A DNA stretch of 64,000 nucleotides from Brevibacterium sp. CCUG 69071 (lineage in GTDB: Bacteria; Actinomycetota; Actinomycetes; Actinomycetales; Brevibacteriaceae): contig NZ_PGFV01000003.1 in assembly GCF_021023135.1 (NCBI RefSeq), forward strand, positions 1 to 64,000, written 5' to 3'. Below the pieces are notes generated by a model. It did not search any database and was not told the DNA's origin. It worked only from the letters and a program-made list of their open reading frames with translations. A program made the position numbers and the translations under genes. Within the stretch, counting starts at the first letter, position 1. Each line of letters starts with the position of its first letter. Below, in pieces: positions 42,561 through 50,727 of this stretch.

Positions 42561-43238
42561 ATGAGTCCCATCGCATCCATCCTCATGGTCGCCGCCGCGG
42601 TGCCCTGCGTAATCGGCTCCATCACATCGCGGAGTCGACTGTCGATCACTGCGTCGACAGTGATGCTGTTGGCCATGGTCGACTTGGCATTCGTGAGTCT
42701 TCTTCCGCCGGTCCTCTGGTCGGGGCTGCTTCTCCTCACCGGATTGTGCCTAGCAATGAGGCTCGGGTCGAGATTGAAGGCGCAGGCGGAGGAACAGTCG
42801 ATGGCCGCCCTGCCCGACAAGGTTCTCGTCAGCGCCAACGCTGCTCACTCCCTCGCAGACAGCCCCATGGACGGCTCCTCCGAATCGTCGTCCTTGGAGC
42901 GCCCGACCGAGTGGCAGAAGGCCCGCCCGTTCCCTCGGCTCGGAAGAACGTCCGCGATCCTCTCCACGGCTGCCTATCCGATCATGGCGTGGCAGGTTCT
43001 CAATCACGGGGCGCATCATGCCGCCGGCTCGGCCGCAGGCGCGCATTCCGCCCATCAGCACCATGGGAGCGCTTTCGACGGCTCGTTCGTCAGCGGCGTC
43101 ATCACCCTGAGTGTCATCGGCGTCTCGCTGCTGCTCATTCTCTGCGCGGTTCAGGCACTCGCGCGCAAGCGCCCGGGCCTGATGCTTGAGTCGCTTGGCA
43201 TGGCCACGATGGTCACCGTCATGCAGTTCATGCATTGA
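42561..43238 (+). CDS. Membrane protein with a His-rich loop, unknown family
   Basis: A 225-residue membrane protein with about five predicted helices. I start at ATG 42561 (MSPIASIL), behind AAAGGAGG, although the spacing of 11 is long. Between the third and fourth helices lies a His-rich loop (NHGAHHAAGSAAGAHSAH, then QHHG) that may bind a transition metal. I recognise no family with confidence. It follows the copper amine oxidase but after a terminator, so it has its own promoter. A link to copper supply is a guess. Confidence 0.65.
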   Translation: MSPIASILMVAAAVPCVIGSITSRSRLSITASTVMLLAMVDLAFVSLLPPVLWSGLLLLTGLCLAMRLGSRLKAQAEEQSMAALPDKVLVSANAAHSLADSPMDGSSESSSLERPTEWQKARPFPRLGRTSAILSTAAYPIMAWQVLNHGAHHAAGSAAGAHSAHQHHGSAFDGSFVSGVITLSVIGVSLLLILCAVQALARKRPGLMLESLGMATMVTVMQFMH

Positions 43239-43259
43239 CCCAATCTCGAACTCCAACCT

Positions 43260-43303
43260 CGCCGAAGTGGTCCGACAAACGATATCGTCGGACCACCTCG
43301 GCG
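43260..43303. terminator. Bidirectional hairpin between convergent genes
   Basis: A 17-base stem with one mismatch (arms 43260-43276 and 43287-43303) and a 10-base loop lies between the His-rich membrane protein gene and the leftward RidA gene. It probably terminates both. Confidence 0.8.
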
Positions 43304-43323
43304 TTCGTCGAACCACTGCCCAA

Positions 43324-43719
43324 TCAGTCCACCGCAGTTCCTTCGAGCTCAACCACCTGGCCGGGAACCGCGAGCCGAGTCACGCCGAGCATTGTCGTGG
43401 TCGGAGCGACTCCGGCGGCGCCCAGACGACCCGAGAGCACACCATAGTGTGGAAAGAGCGCATCCACATCGGTGGTGTAGACATTGACCCGCACGAGATT
43501 GGGCAACGACATGGCGGCTTCGTTCAGTACCGCTTCAAGGTTGTCCACAGCCAGGGCGAGCTGTGCGGCGATATCACCCTCGTGCTCGGGCCTGCCATCA
43601 ACGCTCATCGCCGTCTGTCCCGATATGTACAGCGTTCTTGTGCTGCCGGTGACGAGCTCTCCTTGGTTGAAGCCCATCTCCTGCGACCATGTCACCGGGT
43701 TCACTGCTGTGCGTTCCAT
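43324..43719 (-). CDS. RidA family protein (second copy)
   Basis: A 131-residue RidA-type protein, clearly different from the one at 32084. I start at ATG 43717-43719 (MERTAVNPV) because the longer frame runs through the operator region. Motifs include RTLYISGQTAMSVDG, a central NLEAVLNEAAMSLPNLVRVNVY segment and the C-terminal GVTRLAVPGQVVELEG. The usual catalytic Arg position reads as Leu-Ala here, so deaminase activity is doubtful. It is divergent from a WYL regulator, with a perfect GACA-N5-TGTC palindrome between the two genes, so it is probably controlled by that regulator. Confidence 0.85.
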   Translation of the reverse strand: MERTAVNPVTWSQEMGFNQGELVTGSTRTLYISGQTAMSVDGRPEHEGDIAAQLALAVDNLEAVLNEAAMSLPNLVRVNVYTTDVDALFPHYGVLSGRLGAAGVAPTTTMLGVTRLAVPGQVVELEGTAVD

Positions 43720-43807
43720 TGCTGCTCCGCTCGATCTCTGATGAAGCGCTCCGGCGACTCGACAGTCACCATCCCCAACGCCTTCAAGTGACAGACTTCC
43801 AATGAAA

Positions 43808-43826
43808 CACGACATCTCATGTCGTG
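43808..43826. promoter_or_regulatory. Palindromic operator between RidA and WYL regulator genes
   Basis: CACGACAT-CTC-ATGTCGTG has perfect 8-base arms. The core GACA-N5-TGTC matches that of the 25891-25915 site. It lies 22 bases before the WYL start and 89 bases before the RidA start, in the shared control region. Confidence 0.75.
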
Positions 43827-43847
43827 ATTTCTGGTAATACTGAAGCC

Positions 43848-44867
43848 ATGCGTGCTGATCGGTTGGTCTCGATGGTGCTGCTGCTGCGCCAGCGAGGTCG
43901 GATGACGGCGCACCAACTGGCTCAGGAGCTGGAAATCTCCGTTCGCACGGTGCTGCGCGACATCGACGCTCTGTCCACCGCAGGGGTTCCCGTCTACGCC
44001 GACCGGGGACGGCACGGGGGCTACTCTCTGCTCCCCGGGTTTCGCGCGGAACTGACTGGGTTGAGTCATCAGGAAGCGCTCGCTCTGCTCACCGCCGGTT
44101 CCGGACGGGCGGAGAAAGCCTTCGGGCTCAGTTCCGAATTGGCCTCGGCAATGCGCAAGGTTGTCGATGCCCTGCCTGAGAGTAATCGTGCGACCCTGAA
44201 CGACGCAGCCGCTCGCTTCCTGTTTGAACCCGAATCGGACCTGCTCTCGCGATCCACCGCCAGGGAAAACCTACCGGAGAAGGTGATGGCCGGGGTCCGG
44301 CAGGCAGTCCTCTCGGGACACAGACTCCGCTTTAAATACGAGGCACCGGACAAAGCAGCTCGCTGGCACACGGTCGATCCGATCGGTCTCGTCACCGTCC
44401 GTGAACGCACTTACCTGCTGGCCACGAAGTCCGGGGCCGATCGTACTTACAGATTGTCACGCATGCTGGAGGCAGAGGAACTGCCCGAACCAGCGGATCG
44501 ACCAGACCAGGTCGACCTTGATCGTATCTGGAACGAACGGTGTACCCGGTTCTTGTCTGAGGGTCACATCTCGGTGACACTGAGGATCGATCCCAATCGA
44601 CGTGGTGACCTGTTGACCAACGTGCGCGCGGTCCTTGCGGAGATGCCTGAGCCCGACGGATGGATCCGTTTTGAAGTGACCTTCGAGGATCTCCGACATG
44701 CACAGTGGGCGCTTTGGCAGATGGATACCGCCGCCGAGGCACTCAGCCCCGAAGAGCTGCGCAGTTCACTTCGCGAGCGTGCCGAGCGATTGCTCCGCCA
44801 CTACAGCGACTCACCGACTACGAAGCAACAAGACGAATGTGCAATGCAGCTAAACGGACGGCAATGA
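43848..44867 (+). CDS. WYL-domain transcriptional regulator (YafY type), second copy
   Basis: A 339-residue regulator with an N-terminal HTH_11 winged helix (LAQELEISVRTVLRDIDAL), a YADRGRHGGYSLL wing, then a WYL domain (RLRFKYEAP...GLVTVRERTYLLATKSG) and a WCX C-terminus. The last 17 or so residues overlap a decayed CHY gene on the opposite strand and may be a recent extension. It is divergent from a RidA gene and probably autoregulates through the palindrome at 43808. Confidence 0.9.
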   Translation: MRADRLVSMVLLLRQRGRMTAHQLAQELEISVRTVLRDIDALSTAGVPVYADRGRHGGYSLLPGFRAELTGLSHQEALALLTAGSGRAEKAFGLSSELASAMRKVVDALPESNRATLNDAAARFLFEPESDLLSRSTARENLPEKVMAGVRQAVLSGHRLRFKYEAPDKAARWHTVDPIGLVTVRERTYLLATKSGADRTYRLSRMLEAEELPEPADRPDQVDLDRIWNERCTRFLSEGHISVTLRIDPNRRGDLLTNVRAVLAEMPEPDGWIRFEVTFEDLRHAQWALWQMDTAAEALSPEELRSSLRERAERLLRHYSDSPTTKQQDECAMQLNGRQ

Positions 44868-44931
44868 TGTCGATGTCGAGCTCGGTCGAGTGGTGTTCGC
44901 GTCCGATGTGGCCGTCGACCGCCCTGCCGAA
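44821..44931 (-). pseudogene. Remnant of a CHY zinc finger gene
   Basis: The minus-strand frame reads FGRAVDGHIGREHHSTEL followed by DIDIIAVRLA. This is clearly related to the N-terminal YGKTVDEHTRCEHYSTEL and DIIAIRFA of the intact CHY protein at 26435-26755. The first zinc-binding Cys is now Arg and no downstream Cys cluster follows, so it cannot fold as a CHY finger. It overlaps the end of the WYL gene, mirroring the intact locus, where CHY overlaps the end of the VOC gene. Confidence 0.65.
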
Positions 44932-45057
44932 AGCTTGCGGTGCTTTCGTCGTCACCTTAGCCGTACGTTCGCGGGAAAGCCTCGTTTCCAGACTAGTCGC
45001 CGGAGGATTGGATCGGTCGACGAGCACCTTTAACTCGCCGCCGGCCTAAACGGTGAC

Positions 45058-46731
45058 TCAGCCCCGCGAATACACAACCTCTCCCGCCGACACCGTCGTC
45101 TCCACTAGGACGTCGCCCAGGTCCCCCACCGCAACCTCGAACGGATCCCGGTCGAGGATCGCAAAGTCTGCTGACTTGCCGATTTCAATACTTCCCGAAA
45201 CATCGTCATACCCATTGGCATAGGCGGCATCGAGCGTGTAGGCACGCAGTGCTTGCCCGACGGTGATCTTCTCCTCGCCGAGCAGCGGCTCGTGCTGCGC
45301 AATTTCGTCCTGCCCGTGAGGATCATTGTGCGGGGCCGTCCGGTTCACCGCAACGTGCATGCCCCAGATCGGGTCAGGGCTCGAAACAGGCCAATCACTG
45401 CCGAAAGAGAGCCGGACGCCCGCGTCACGCATCGAGGCGAAGATGAAATGGTGCGACTGCTGATCTTCGTGCAACAGCGGGAGTTTGGTGTCGACCAGGA
45501 CGGAGTCACGACGAGCCCACAGCGGCTGCACATTAGCGATGATTCCAGCCTCAGCCATCCGAGCCAGCTCGGCCGGATCGGCGATGTCGAGATGGGCCAC
45601 CTGATGGCGGCGCTCCGACGACGGGCCGCCGTTCTGAGTGAGGGCGTCGACGGCAAGCTTGAGCGCGTTGTCACCCACGGCATGGATGTGGATGTCGAAA
45701 TCGTTGGCTTCAAGCCCGCTGACGATCTCGTTGAGCTCCTCGGCCTTGAACATGAGCAGTCCATGTTCATGATCGTGACCGCGGTAGGAGCGTTTGAGCG
45801 CACCGGTGAGATTCTCGCAGACCCCGTCGAGCATGATCTTGACGACCGTGGACTGCAGACCACCTCGACGTCGGTCACTGTCGAGGCCTTGGATCGCGGC
45901 CCGCCGTTCCTTGATGGTCTCGATCTGCTGGGCATAGGGCACCGTGCGATCCCACCACAGGGCGGCCGTGACCTTGCTGGCGAATCCGCCGTCCTCGGCG
46001 ATCGAAACGTACGGGTGGAAGCTGTCGACCGGTGACCCGGTGAGGACACCGACCCCGGCATCCTGCCAGCCGACGATGCCCAGCGAATGGAAGTACTCCT
46101 GTGAGTTGCGCAGCGCCCGTTCCACATCCGCCGAGGTGCTCGCCGGGAACAGTCCCGTCACCAGTTCCGCCGCCGCTTCGAAGAGCAGTCCGGTCGGGTT
46201 GCCTTCAACATCTTTGACGATGCGTCCGCCATCGGGGTCCGGGGTGTCGCGGGTGATCCCGGCGACCTCGAGGGCGCGGGTGTTGACCCAGGTGCCGTGG
46301 GCGTCATGGCTGGTGATCGAGACAGGACGGTCGCTGACGACGGAGTCGAGGTCACGGCGATGAGGGAAACCATCGGTGAAGACGTCGCCGTACCAGCCGG
46401 ATCCGAGCACCCAGTCATCGTCTGAATGCTCGGCAGCGTACTTCGCTATGCGGTCAAGGTAGGGCTCGTAGCCGTGGATGTCGTCGAGGTTGCACTCGAC
46501 CAAGCCCAGCCCGCCGAGGACGGGGTGGGCGTGCGCGTCATGGAATCCGGGAATGAGGGTGCGACCTGATAGCTCGACCACCTCGGTGCTGGAGCCGGTC
46601 ACCTCTTCACAATCGGCCTTCCCCACCGCGACGATCGCTCCCCCGTGGACGGCCACAGCCTCCGTCGTCGGCGTCGTGGGATCAAGGGTGTGGATGGTTC
46701 CGCCTCGGTAGACGCGGTCGGCAATCGGCAT
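45058..46731 (-). CDS. Amidohydrolase family protein (YtcJ-like)
   Basis: A 557-residue metal-dependent hydrolase of the amidohydrolase superfamily, YtcJ/exoenzyme-like subgroup. HDAHAHPVLGG near residue 65 holds the first metal histidines, HAVGDNAL is a later metal-site segment, and FGSDWPVSSPDP near residue 450 is the conserved Asp motif. ATG 46729-46731 has AAGGAG at good spacing. The substrate is unknown, and such enzymes act on amides or imidazolone-like rings. The POT peptide transporter gene lies just upstream in the same direction, so the substrate may be peptide-like. Confidence 0.9.
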   Translation of the reverse strand: MPIADRVYRGGTIHTLDPTTPTTEAVAVHGGAIVAVGKADCEEVTGSSTEVVELSGRTLIPGFHDAHAHPVLGGLGLVECNLDDIHGYEPYLDRIAKYAAEHSDDDWVLGSGWYGDVFTDGFPHRRDLDSVVSDRPVSITSHDAHGTWVNTRALEVAGITRDTPDPDGGRIVKDVEGNPTGLLFEAAAELVTGLFPASTSADVERALRNSQEYFHSLGIVGWQDAGVGVLTGSPVDSFHPYVSIAEDGGFASKVTAALWWDRTVPYAQQIETIKERRAAIQGLDSDRRRGGLQSTVVKIMLDGVCENLTGALKRSYRGHDHEHGLLMFKAEELNEIVSGLEANDFDIHIHAVGDNALKLAVDALTQNGGPSSERRHQVAHLDIADPAELARMAEAGIIANVQPLWARRDSVLVDTKLPLLHEDQQSHHFIFASMRDAGVRLSFGSDWPVSSPDPIWGMHVAVNRTAPHNDPHGQDEIAQHEPLLGEEKITVGQALRAYTLDAAYANGYDDVSGSIEIGKSADFAILDRDPFEVAVGDLGDVLVETTVSAGEVVYSRG

Positions 46732-46773
46732 GAGGTCACTCCTTGGTGGTAGGACGGTCAAATGGTTGGAGCG

Positions 46774-48273
46774 TCAGGCAACGCCGAGGCGGCGCAGCGG
46801 GCCGCGCATTCCGTAGAGGAAGCCGGCGGTGAGCACACTGATCACAGTCATGAAGGTGAAGAACCCGACCTCACTCGTTGAAGAGTACAACTGGCCCATG
46901 AAGCCGGAGAGGCTTGCGCCGGCAGCGGTGGTCAGTCCCCACAGGGCCATCATCTGGGAGTTGAAGGCGACTGGGGACAGCTGAGAGGCCACGGACAGGC
47001 CGATCGGTGCATACATCACCTCGGTGATTCCCATGACGATCATGCCGATGATGACTGCAATGAGAGGGACACGGCCGGTGAAGACCAGCGACAAGACCGC
47101 GAAGAGTCCGAAGGTCAGCGTCATTAGGACGAAGCCGAGGGCGAGTTTCGAGACCGTGCTAGGTACCTTGCGGTTGGGTCGGGTAGCGAGCTTCTGTCCG
47201 TACGCTGCGATGATCGGTCCGGCGATGATACCGGCAATGACTTCGAACGTGCTGATGTAGGCGGCAGGCATCGAATAGCTGCCGATGTTCAGATTGACGC
47301 GGGTATCAGCGTAGATGGCGAAGGTGGTGAAGAGCTGGAGAATCATGGTCCAGAAGATGGCGCCGGTGATGAAGAGCGGGATGAAACCCTTGACCTTTGT
47401 CCGCTCGTCGGCGGTGACCTTCTTCGAACGGAACATGACGATGAAGTAGAGGACGGAGACGACGAGGATTGTCCCGAGCACATAGTTGTTGAGGTTGCCG
47501 GTCGACATGATCCCGGTGCTCACCAGGACGGCGATGACTGCGAGCAACGCGATGCCGAAACCTGCGGCCTTCCATGTGTCGGCCGAGCTGATCGGGTTCG
47601 GCACGATTGTCGACTCGACGGGAACCGTTTTGCGGCCGAGGAAGTAGGTGATGAGTCCGATGGCCATGCCGACGGCAGCAGCCCCGAACCCGTAGTGGAA
47701 TCCGAGTTCGACCTGCAGATACCCAGTGGCCAGCGGTCCGAAGAGCGCACCGATGAGGATGCCGGTGTAGAAGATCGCGTACCCGGAATCTCGCCGAGGT
47801 AACTGTTCCTTGTAGAGTCGACCGACCATGGCGTGGGTGTTGGGTGTCAATGCGCCCGTGCCGATCGTGATGAGTGCGAGTCCGGTGAGCAGCCCCGGGA
47901 GTCCCGGGATCGCTGCCAGACTGATGTGGCCCGACATGATGATGACGCCGCCGACCATGACCATGGTCCGTGCCGGGACCAGTCGGTCGGCGAACCAGGC
48001 TCCGACGGGTTGGCCGAGGTAGACGGCACCGCCGTAGGCACCGGCGATAGCCAGTGCTTCGGTCTCGGACAACCCGAGTCCTCCGTCGCCTGCGGAATAG
48101 TAGATGTAATAGGCGAGGATGACCTGGAGGCCGTAGAAGCTGAAGCGCTCCCACATCTCGATCGAGGAGAGGGTGAAGAGCCCGAGGGGTTGTCTCTGTT
48201 TTGGTGGTGTGGGTCGCTCTGTATCGTGATTTTCGGCAGCGCCAGCGGCACCGGCGATCTGGGATTTGGACAT
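46774..48273 (-). CDS. POT family proton-coupled oligopeptide transporter
   Basis: A 499-residue di/tripeptide:H+ symporter of the POT/PTR family with about 14 membrane helices. The N-terminal segment EMWERFSFYGLQVILAYYIYY contains the ExxERFxYYG-like family motif, which couples proton and peptide binding. The amidohydrolase gene follows 42 bases downstream on the same strand, and together they look like an uptake-and-hydrolysis unit. The gap to the DNA methyltransferase gene (48274-48592) marks the edge of an AT-richer island. Confidence 0.92.
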   Translation of the reverse strand: MSKSQIAGAAGAAENHDTERPTPPKQRQPLGLFTLSSIEMWERFSFYGLQVILAYYIYYSAGDGGLGLSETEALAIAGAYGGAVYLGQPVGAWFADRLVPARTMVMVGGVIIMSGHISLAAIPGLPGLLTGLALITIGTGALTPNTHAMVGRLYKEQLPRRDSGYAIFYTGILIGALFGPLATGYLQVELGFHYGFGAAAVGMAIGLITYFLGRKTVPVESTIVPNPISSADTWKAAGFGIALLAVIAVLVSTGIMSTGNLNNYVLGTILVVSVLYFIVMFRSKKVTADERTKVKGFIPLFITGAIFWTMILQLFTTFAIYADTRVNLNIGSYSMPAAYISTFEVIAGIIAGPIIAAYGQKLATRPNRKVPSTVSKLALGFVLMTLTFGLFAVLSLVFTGRVPLIAVIIGMIVMGITEVMYAPIGLSVASQLSPVAFNSQMMALWGLTTAAGASLSGFMGQLYSSTSEVGFFTFMTVISVLTAGFLYGMRGPLRRLGVA

Positions 48274-48592
48274 GACTTCCTCGGCATGTTGGGTGCTCTG
48301 ACGAGCAGTTTTACGCCAGGAGGCCCGGTCCCATCTTTGGTGAAGGATGGCTTCTGGCTATCTCATTTTGAGCCTAGTGACGCTCGTTCGCGAGTTCCAA
48401 CAGTCGTTCTAGATGGTCGCTGTCTGATTTTCAGATGGTGGGTGCGAGTGCAGCAGCGCAGATCGCAGTCCAACCTTGCCAAGGTATACCTCATAGTAAT
48501 CATCGGCACTAGCTGTACTCACCGAACGAGATTTAATGGCATAAGATTGATTACTGGGTATTGTCACCCACGTTTGAGCTGTCGGAGGAAAC
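48274..48592. promoter_or_regulatory. Divergent control region at the left edge of the AT-rich island
   Basis: This 319-base gap carries promoters for the leftward POT gene and the rightward methyltransferase gene. It includes an inverted repeat, ACCTTG-C-CAAGGT (48473-48485), which could be an operator for a restriction-modification-type system, and a GGAGGAAAC ribosome site at the right end. Base composition shifts from GC-rich to AT-rich across the gap. No gene is supported in it and no integrase or att site is evident. Confidence 0.45.
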
Positions 48593-49855
48593 ATGTCGCT
48601 GTCTGTAGTCGAGATTTGTGCTGGCGCAGGTGGTCAGGCACTCGGTTTAGACCTCGCAGGTTTTCATCATCGTTTAGCTGTTGAAATTGACGGGCATGCA
48701 GCCGCAACGCTCCGCCACAATCGCCCAGACTGGCATGTAAGGGTGGGCGATGTAGCTAATTCGACTGTTTGGAATCCTGCAGATTTCGCAGGTGTAGACC
48801 TGCTTGCAGGCGGAGTTCCATGCCCACCGTTTTCGATGGCAGGCAGGCAGCTCGGAGCACAAGACGAACGCGATCTGTTTGCATGGTCAGTCGAGTCGGT
48901 GAAAACGATTCGACCACGAGCTCTACTCTTAGAAAACGTGAGAGGGCTCTCCATGCCCCGCTTCGCAGCCTACCGACAGCGAGTTAAAGACCGCCTGCTC
49001 GAGTTAGGCTATTGGTCTGACTGGAAGCTGCTGGAAGCGAAAGATTTCGGTGTGCCGCAACTGCGCCCACGCTTCGTGCTAGTTGCCCTCAATGCCAAAG
49101 ATGCCCCTTATTTCAAGTGGCCGTTGCCAACAACAAACACTCAAACGGTCGGCAGTGCATTAGAGCCCCTCATGGCAGCCAACGGCTGGGCTGGAGCTAA
49201 AAGGTGGGCCACCAAAGCAAGTACTATTGCCCCCACCATAGTCGGTGGCTCCAAGAAACACGGCGGCGCCGACCTTGGACCAAGTCGGGCCAAAGCTGCC
49301 TGGCTCAAGCTTGGTGTCGACGGTACCGGCGTAGCCGACAGCGCTCCGGGGCCCGATAAGCCCTTTGATTTCGTTCCGAAATTGACGATTGAAATGGTCG
49401 CTAGAATCCAGGGATGGGATTCCATCGACTACCCCTGGGCATTCCAAGGCAAGAAAACTAGCGTCTACCGGCAGATCGGGAACGCATTCCCTCCACCAGT
49501 TGCGCGCGCAGTGGGTACGTCAATAGCCAGCGCGCTTAATCACGAAGGAGCACCCAGGGACCTTAACGAGGTCATCATAGATGAAGTTGTTCACGATCCG
49601 ATCTATCAGGTCTTGAAATCAGCGGACACGCCGCTTAGCCCTACCGCGGTAATGAAGATGGCGCGGGTGAGCATGAGTCGTGACGAGTTCATGAGCCATG
49701 TGAAGTTATTGCAGAACGACTTCGAAGTCGAAGTCCACGGCACGAACAACCGCCCAACCTTCAAACTGGGACAGTTCAGAGGGTTTACAGGGCAGGTTGA
49801 GCACGCACGGCATGCTGCTTTCCTTGACAGAGCGAGTCGCTCGCGCATTAGTTAG
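48593..49855 (+). CDS. DNA (cytosine-5) methyltransferase
   Basis: A 420-residue C5 methyltransferase using SAM. Motif I is EICAGAGGQALGL, motif IV is GGVPCPPFS with the catalytic Cys77, motif VI is LLLENVRG, motif VIII is QLRPR and motif X is QIGNAFPPPVA, all intact. The target-recognition region (about residues 170-260) is short. An extra C-terminal domain of about 90 residues with a helical pattern follows motif X, unlike minimal enzymes. ATG 48593 follows GGAGGAAAC. It is convergent with the DUF3883 gene 8 bases away and is presumably the modification part of the island. Target sequence unknown. Confidence 0.93.
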   Translation: MSLSVVEICAGAGGQALGLDLAGFHHRLAVEIDGHAAATLRHNRPDWHVRVGDVANSTVWNPADFAGVDLLAGGVPCPPFSMAGRQLGAQDERDLFAWSVESVKTIRPRALLLENVRGLSMPRFAAYRQRVKDRLLELGYWSDWKLLEAKDFGVPQLRPRFVLVALNAKDAPYFKWPLPTTNTQTVGSALEPLMAANGWAGAKRWATKASTIAPTIVGGSKKHGGADLGPSRAKAAWLKLGVDGTGVADSAPGPDKPFDFVPKLTIEMVARIQGWDSIDYPWAFQGKKTSVYRQIGNAFPPPVARAVGTSIASALNHEGAPRDLNEVIIDEVVHDPIYQVLKSADTPLSPTAVMKMARVSMSRDEFMSHVKLLQNDFEVEVHGTNNRPTFKLGQFRGFTGQVEHARHAAFLDRASRSRIS

Positions 49856-49863
49856 TTCAGCAC

Positions 49864-50727
49864 CTATGGGATCCACCAAACGCCTGGAGAATTCCCGCGA
49901 ACCCGGACGGATCCGAGCTTCAACCCGCTCGTCAGATGCTCTCGTGAGAAGAGCAATTGTGTGCTCGCCCACCGAGCCACGGGAGGAGTGTCAATTGGGA
50001 CGTTTTGATGCACTACAGAGCATCTGACTGTTGCTATATCTGCAATTTTTAGCTCGTCCGTAAGTCCAACAGTGACCAATTTCCAACTTGGATCGCGAAT
50101 AGCGACCTCGTATTCATTGCGGCTCAAAAATACTTTGAGCGATCGCCTCTTTTTCGTGCTTTTGACCTCCAGATGGTGCTCGTCACCATCAGCTATTACC
50201 TTTAGATCGAACCCGGCACCATCGTCATACGCTGAGACCTGTTCAACAGCTTCTGCCCCGGCCTTTAACAGCAACTCCGCAAGAGCGGATTCGCCCGCTG
50301 CACCGACAGCGGCCCTGGTTTCCAGATCTACTTTGCCATATGCCCGTCGAACAACTTCAGGAGCGCGATCGTCGTGGAGGCCGAGTACTCTCAAGAGCTC
50401 AAGCACACCTATCGGAGGGTCGCCGATCGCTTCATCGATTACGTTATCTTCCATCCAAGATGGAGCGTCACCAACCACGACGCTAATGGCAAGGGCAATT
50501 CTTAGCTGTTCAAAATCTAGGGTAAGTAGGTCAGACCGTAGCCCCTCCGTTTGAGAATGCAATTCCCACTTTTCCAACAGCTCATATCCGCGAGCATATT
50601 GATCACGGGAGAGGTCCATGTAGCGAGCATCATTCCATAGAAACGATTTGGCTTGTAGATGTGAGCCGTTCCGTAGCAGGTCTAGCCAACGACATGCTGC
50701 CTGCAGAGTCTTAGGCGGGACGGTCAT
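49864..50727 (-). CDS. DUF3883-like PD-(D/E)xK putative nuclease
   Basis: A 287-residue protein. The N-terminal half (residues 1-130) is helical and not recognised. The second half matches a DUF3883-type PD-(D/E)xK fold: GAAGESALAELLL (helix 1 with Glu), GFDLKV (the Asp), and HHLEVKST (the E-x-K), with a spacing that fits the nuclease active site. It overlaps the SNF2 helicase gene by 17 bases, so it is co-translated. It is the best candidate for the cutting component of the island. I could not check similarity to known restriction enzymes. Confidence 0.78.
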   Translation of the reverse strand: MTVPPKTLQAACRWLDLLRNGSHLQAKSFLWNDARYMDLSRDQYARGYELLEKWELHSQTEGLRSDLLTLDFEQLRIALAISVVVGDAPSWMEDNVIDEAIGDPPIGVLELLRVLGLHDDRAPEVVRRAYGKVDLETRAAVGAAGESALAELLLKAGAEAVEQVSAYDDGAGFDLKVIADGDEHHLEVKSTKKRRSLKVFLSRNEYEVAIRDPSWKLVTVGLTDELKIADIATVRCSVVHQNVPIDTPPVARWASTQLLFSREHLTSGLKLGSVRVRGNSPGVWWIP

